Part shown: piece by piece, positions 30,801 to 32,160 of the stretch | Layout of the letters: each line of letters opens with the position of its first letter | Numbering within the stretch: position 1 is the stretch's first letter | NCBI RefSeq assembly: GCF_011045025.1 | Contig: NZ_JAAKZX010000108.1 | Location: 1 to 32,160 of the forward strand | DNA length: 32,160 bases | Direction: 5' to 3' | Source: Streptomyces ureilyticus | GTDB taxonomy: Bacteria; Actinomycetota; Actinomycetes; Streptomycetales; Streptomycetaceae | The notes under the pieces: model-generated | The model's input: the letters and a program-made list of their open reading frames with translations, nothing else | What the model was told of the DNA's origin: nothing | Database searches by the model: none | Translations under genes and position numbers: made by a program

Positions 30801-31784
30801 TTGGCGGAGGTGTTGGCGGCGTTGGCCGCGCTGATCGCGGTCTGGGCGGCGGCAGCGGCCTGCTTGGCGGCGCTGGCGGCACGTCCGGCAGCGCTGGCGG
30901 CCCGCTTGGCGTCCTTCTTGGCGGCCTCGGTCTCCTTGGCGGCCTTGGCGGCTGCCTCCTTGGCGAGCTTGGCGGCTGCGACGGCTTGCTCGGACTTCTC
31001 GGTGGCGGCCTCCATCTCCTTTTCCGCCGTCTTGCCTGCCTCTTCGGCCTGCTTGGCGAGTTCGGCGATGGTGGCGTGTTCCTGGTCGCGGGCCCGGGCG
31101 ATGTACTGCCCGACCTCCAGGAACTCCCGTACGTCAGCGGCCGTTCCCGCCATCGCGGCCCTGGCCGCCGCCCGGACGTTGGTGCCGCCCGCGCTCATGA
31201 TCTGGACGAGCTGGACGCGTTCGTCGCTCTCCCGGGCCGTGTGCTGCTTCGCGTCGAGGAAGGCCCGGACGTCCTCGATGGACCCGTTGAGGGCGGCCGT
31301 TCCCTCCTTCTTCACCTGGGGTCCGCCGAAGCTGACGACCTGAGTGACCCGGACCCGCTGGTCGTGCTCCAGCGGGTCTTGCCACCCCGACTCCAGGAAG
31401 GCCTGCAGATCGGCCTCGGAGCCGGCCAGCGCCTTCTGCGCGGCCTCGCGGACGCCGCGCCCACCGAAGGAGAAGATCTGAACGACGGCGACACGATCGT
31501 CGTGCCACTGGGCGAGGACGCTCTCACTGTCGAGGAAGGTCCGGACGTCGGCGTCGGTGCCCATCAGGGCCGCCTCCGCGGCCGCCTTCACGCCGGGCCC
31601 ACCCGTCTTCCACAACTCGACGTTTGGCCCGGTCGGTGTCCGGCAAGGGACTCGTGATACCGCTGGCATCGACGGCCCCGGTGCCCGCGGCAAGGGCTGG
31701 CGCACCACCGAGCAAACCCACTACCAGCGCCATGGGCAACAGGACCAGCAGGAGCGAACGCGGTCCGCGTCTCACTTTTCCCAC
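27812..31784 (-). CDS. Polymorphic toxin: ALF repeats, coiled coils, PT-TG, Hint and toxin tip
   Basis: A large secreted polymorphic toxin, about 1320 residues if a frameshift at 31622 is corrected. The signal peptide (SLLLVLLPMALVVGLLGG, cleavage near ALA) is read in one frame and all the rest in another. Order: four ALF repeats (about 31080-31640; units like GGPGVKAAAEAALMGT-x-FL), a long Ala/Lys/Glu-rich coiled coil (30000-31080), four more ALF-type repeats (29390-29960), a second Ala-rich coil (28870-29390), a pre-toxin TG-like domain (GLIPGAGEWADGINCAWYGA, about 28640-28850), a Hint domain (Cys codon 28595-28597, NSFTPET-x-VVMADG, TDGHPFWL, ending ILVHN at 28145), and a 110-residue tip (27815-28144) of no family I recognise. 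An immunity candidate follows after 11 bases. Start GTG 31784 or 31775 is chosen from the signal peptide. The strong promoter is at 31968-31996. Confidence 0.82.
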
Positions 31785-31967
31785 TGCCCGTTTCGGGCGA
31801 ATGCTGCGAATATGGCGTCTCAATTCATCTGCCTGTCTGCACTGTCGGCCAACTCGTGGCTCATGGACGGAAGTCGGCGCAGGGCAAGCCTGGACGAGGG
31901 TGTGAAGACAGGTCATTGGCGGCCGCCCGGAACGGCCGACTGAACGTGATCCCCCGACCGGAGAGCG

Positions 31968-31996
31968 ATCATAAGTTCAACTCAGAAGCTTCACAA
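31968..31996 (-). promoter_or_regulatory. Promoter of the polymorphic toxin gene
   Basis: On the minus strand TTGTGA (31996-31991) and TATGAT (31973-31968) are separated by exactly 17 bases, a strong match to the vegetative consensus. It would give a leader of about 175 bases before GTG 31784. The 31785-32151 gap contains no other gene I can support; it holds this promoter and the rightward one at 32002. Confidence 0.65.
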
Positions 31997-32001
31997 AGTA
32001 G

Positions 32002-32030
32002 TTGACGGTGCTTTACATCACCTTTACGAG
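32002..32030 (+). promoter_or_regulatory. Divergent promoter for the gene at the right edge
   Basis: TTGACG (32002-32007) and TACGAG (32025-32030) are 17 bases apart. It lies back to back with the toxin promoter, only 5 bases between the two -35 elements, so one bound regulator could affect both. Confidence 0.5.
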
Positions 32031-32151
32031 CGATGGCTGTTGGGATACCTTCCCGTCTCACGTAACGAACCAGGGGGTCGTACGGGGGGTGGGGAAGAGC
32101 TCTGGGCTCTCGTGCTGCCGTAACGACGCCCGGAGAAACGAGAGACCACTC

Positions 32152-32160
32152 GTGCAGCTT
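32152..32160 (+). CDS. Possible start of a gene cut by the window end
   Basis: GTG 32152 follows a purine-rich GAGAG 7 bases upstream and lies behind a promoter-like pair. Only three codons (M-Q-L) are visible, so no identity can be given. Confidence 0.3.

Noticed and set aside
29402..31657. Long plus-strand Gly- or Ala-rich open frames opposite the polymorphic toxin
   Set aside because: They are mirror images of the Ala-rich coiled-coil coding region. The minus strand carries ALF repeats, PT-TG, Hint, and a promoter.
1..32160. tRNA, rRNA, integrase, insertion sequences and attachment sites
   Set aside because: I looked for these, given the accessory features, and found no recognisable cloverleaf, rRNA segment, transposase or integrase coding sequence, or flanking direct repeat pair.

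Overview
The window reads as a chromosomal stretch from a high-GC actinomycete, almost certainly Streptomyces or a close relative. Codon third positions are strongly G/C, start codons are often GTG, stop/start overlaps of the ATGA and GTGA type are common, and several families are typical of Streptomyces (DUF574 methyltransferase, DUF5753 HTH regulators, DUF6879, ALF-repeat toxins). Bases 12-25 match the end of the Nextera/Tn5 mosaic-end adapter, so the left edge is a library artefact at a contig end. The right edge cuts into a gene.

Layout. (1) 28-5026: a catabolic operon of an HpcH/HpaI aldolase, an Asp-box sialidase-like protein and a D-2-hydroxyacid dehydrogenase. The dehydrogenase is fused in frame to a complete FtsX-type ABC permease. 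(2) 5266-7937: single small enzymes (DUF574 methyltransferase, two GNAT acetyltransferases, an NTF2-like protein), several with leaderless-type promoters. (3) 8282-10354: a Tat-exported flavin L-amino-acid oxidase related to Streptomyces L-glutamate oxidase. (4) 10375-16873: a methyltransferase diverging from a coupled five-gene operon: TusA-like/radical SAM fusion, DoxD/DoxX-like membrane protein, PhnD-like (putative selenate type) Tat lipoprotein, ABC ATPase and a double-domain permease. It looks like a sulfur- or selenium-oxyanion uptake and handling unit. (5) 17097-19121: a PutP-type Na+/solute symporter with a Gly/Tyr-rich tail, and a small membrane protein. (6) 19176-22982: a cell-wall cluster with two paralogous membrane-anchored HTH proteins (one with an extracytoplasmic peptidoglycan-binding domain, one with a DUF2690-like domain), then a secreted peptidoglycan-binding protein and a secreted NlpC/P60-like hydrolase. 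(7) 23174-23876: a compact PIN-domain toxin-antitoxin module with a perfect palindromic operator. (8) 23987-26630: a DUF5753 HTH / DUF6879 / small-protein trio, diverging from a coupled set of small genes, one of which carries an early amber stop. A frameshifted remnant follows. (9) 26702-31784: a polymorphic toxin locus on the minus strand. The large protein has ALF repeats, Ala-rich coiled coils, a pre-toxin TG-like domain, a Hint domain and a C-terminal toxin tip. It is followed by its immunity candidate, then by a displaced second toxin tip with a second immunity candidate.

The most interesting units are the polymorphic toxin locus with its spare tip cassette, the TusA/radical SAM/DoxD/ABC operon, and the pair of transmembrane HTH proteins next to peptidoglycan-binding effectors. 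Several apparent lesions (frameshift at the toxin signal peptide, amber codon, in-frame fusion) could be real or could come from sequencing or assembly, because the contig carries an adapter end. No rRNA, tRNA, CRISPR array or intact insertion sequence was seen.
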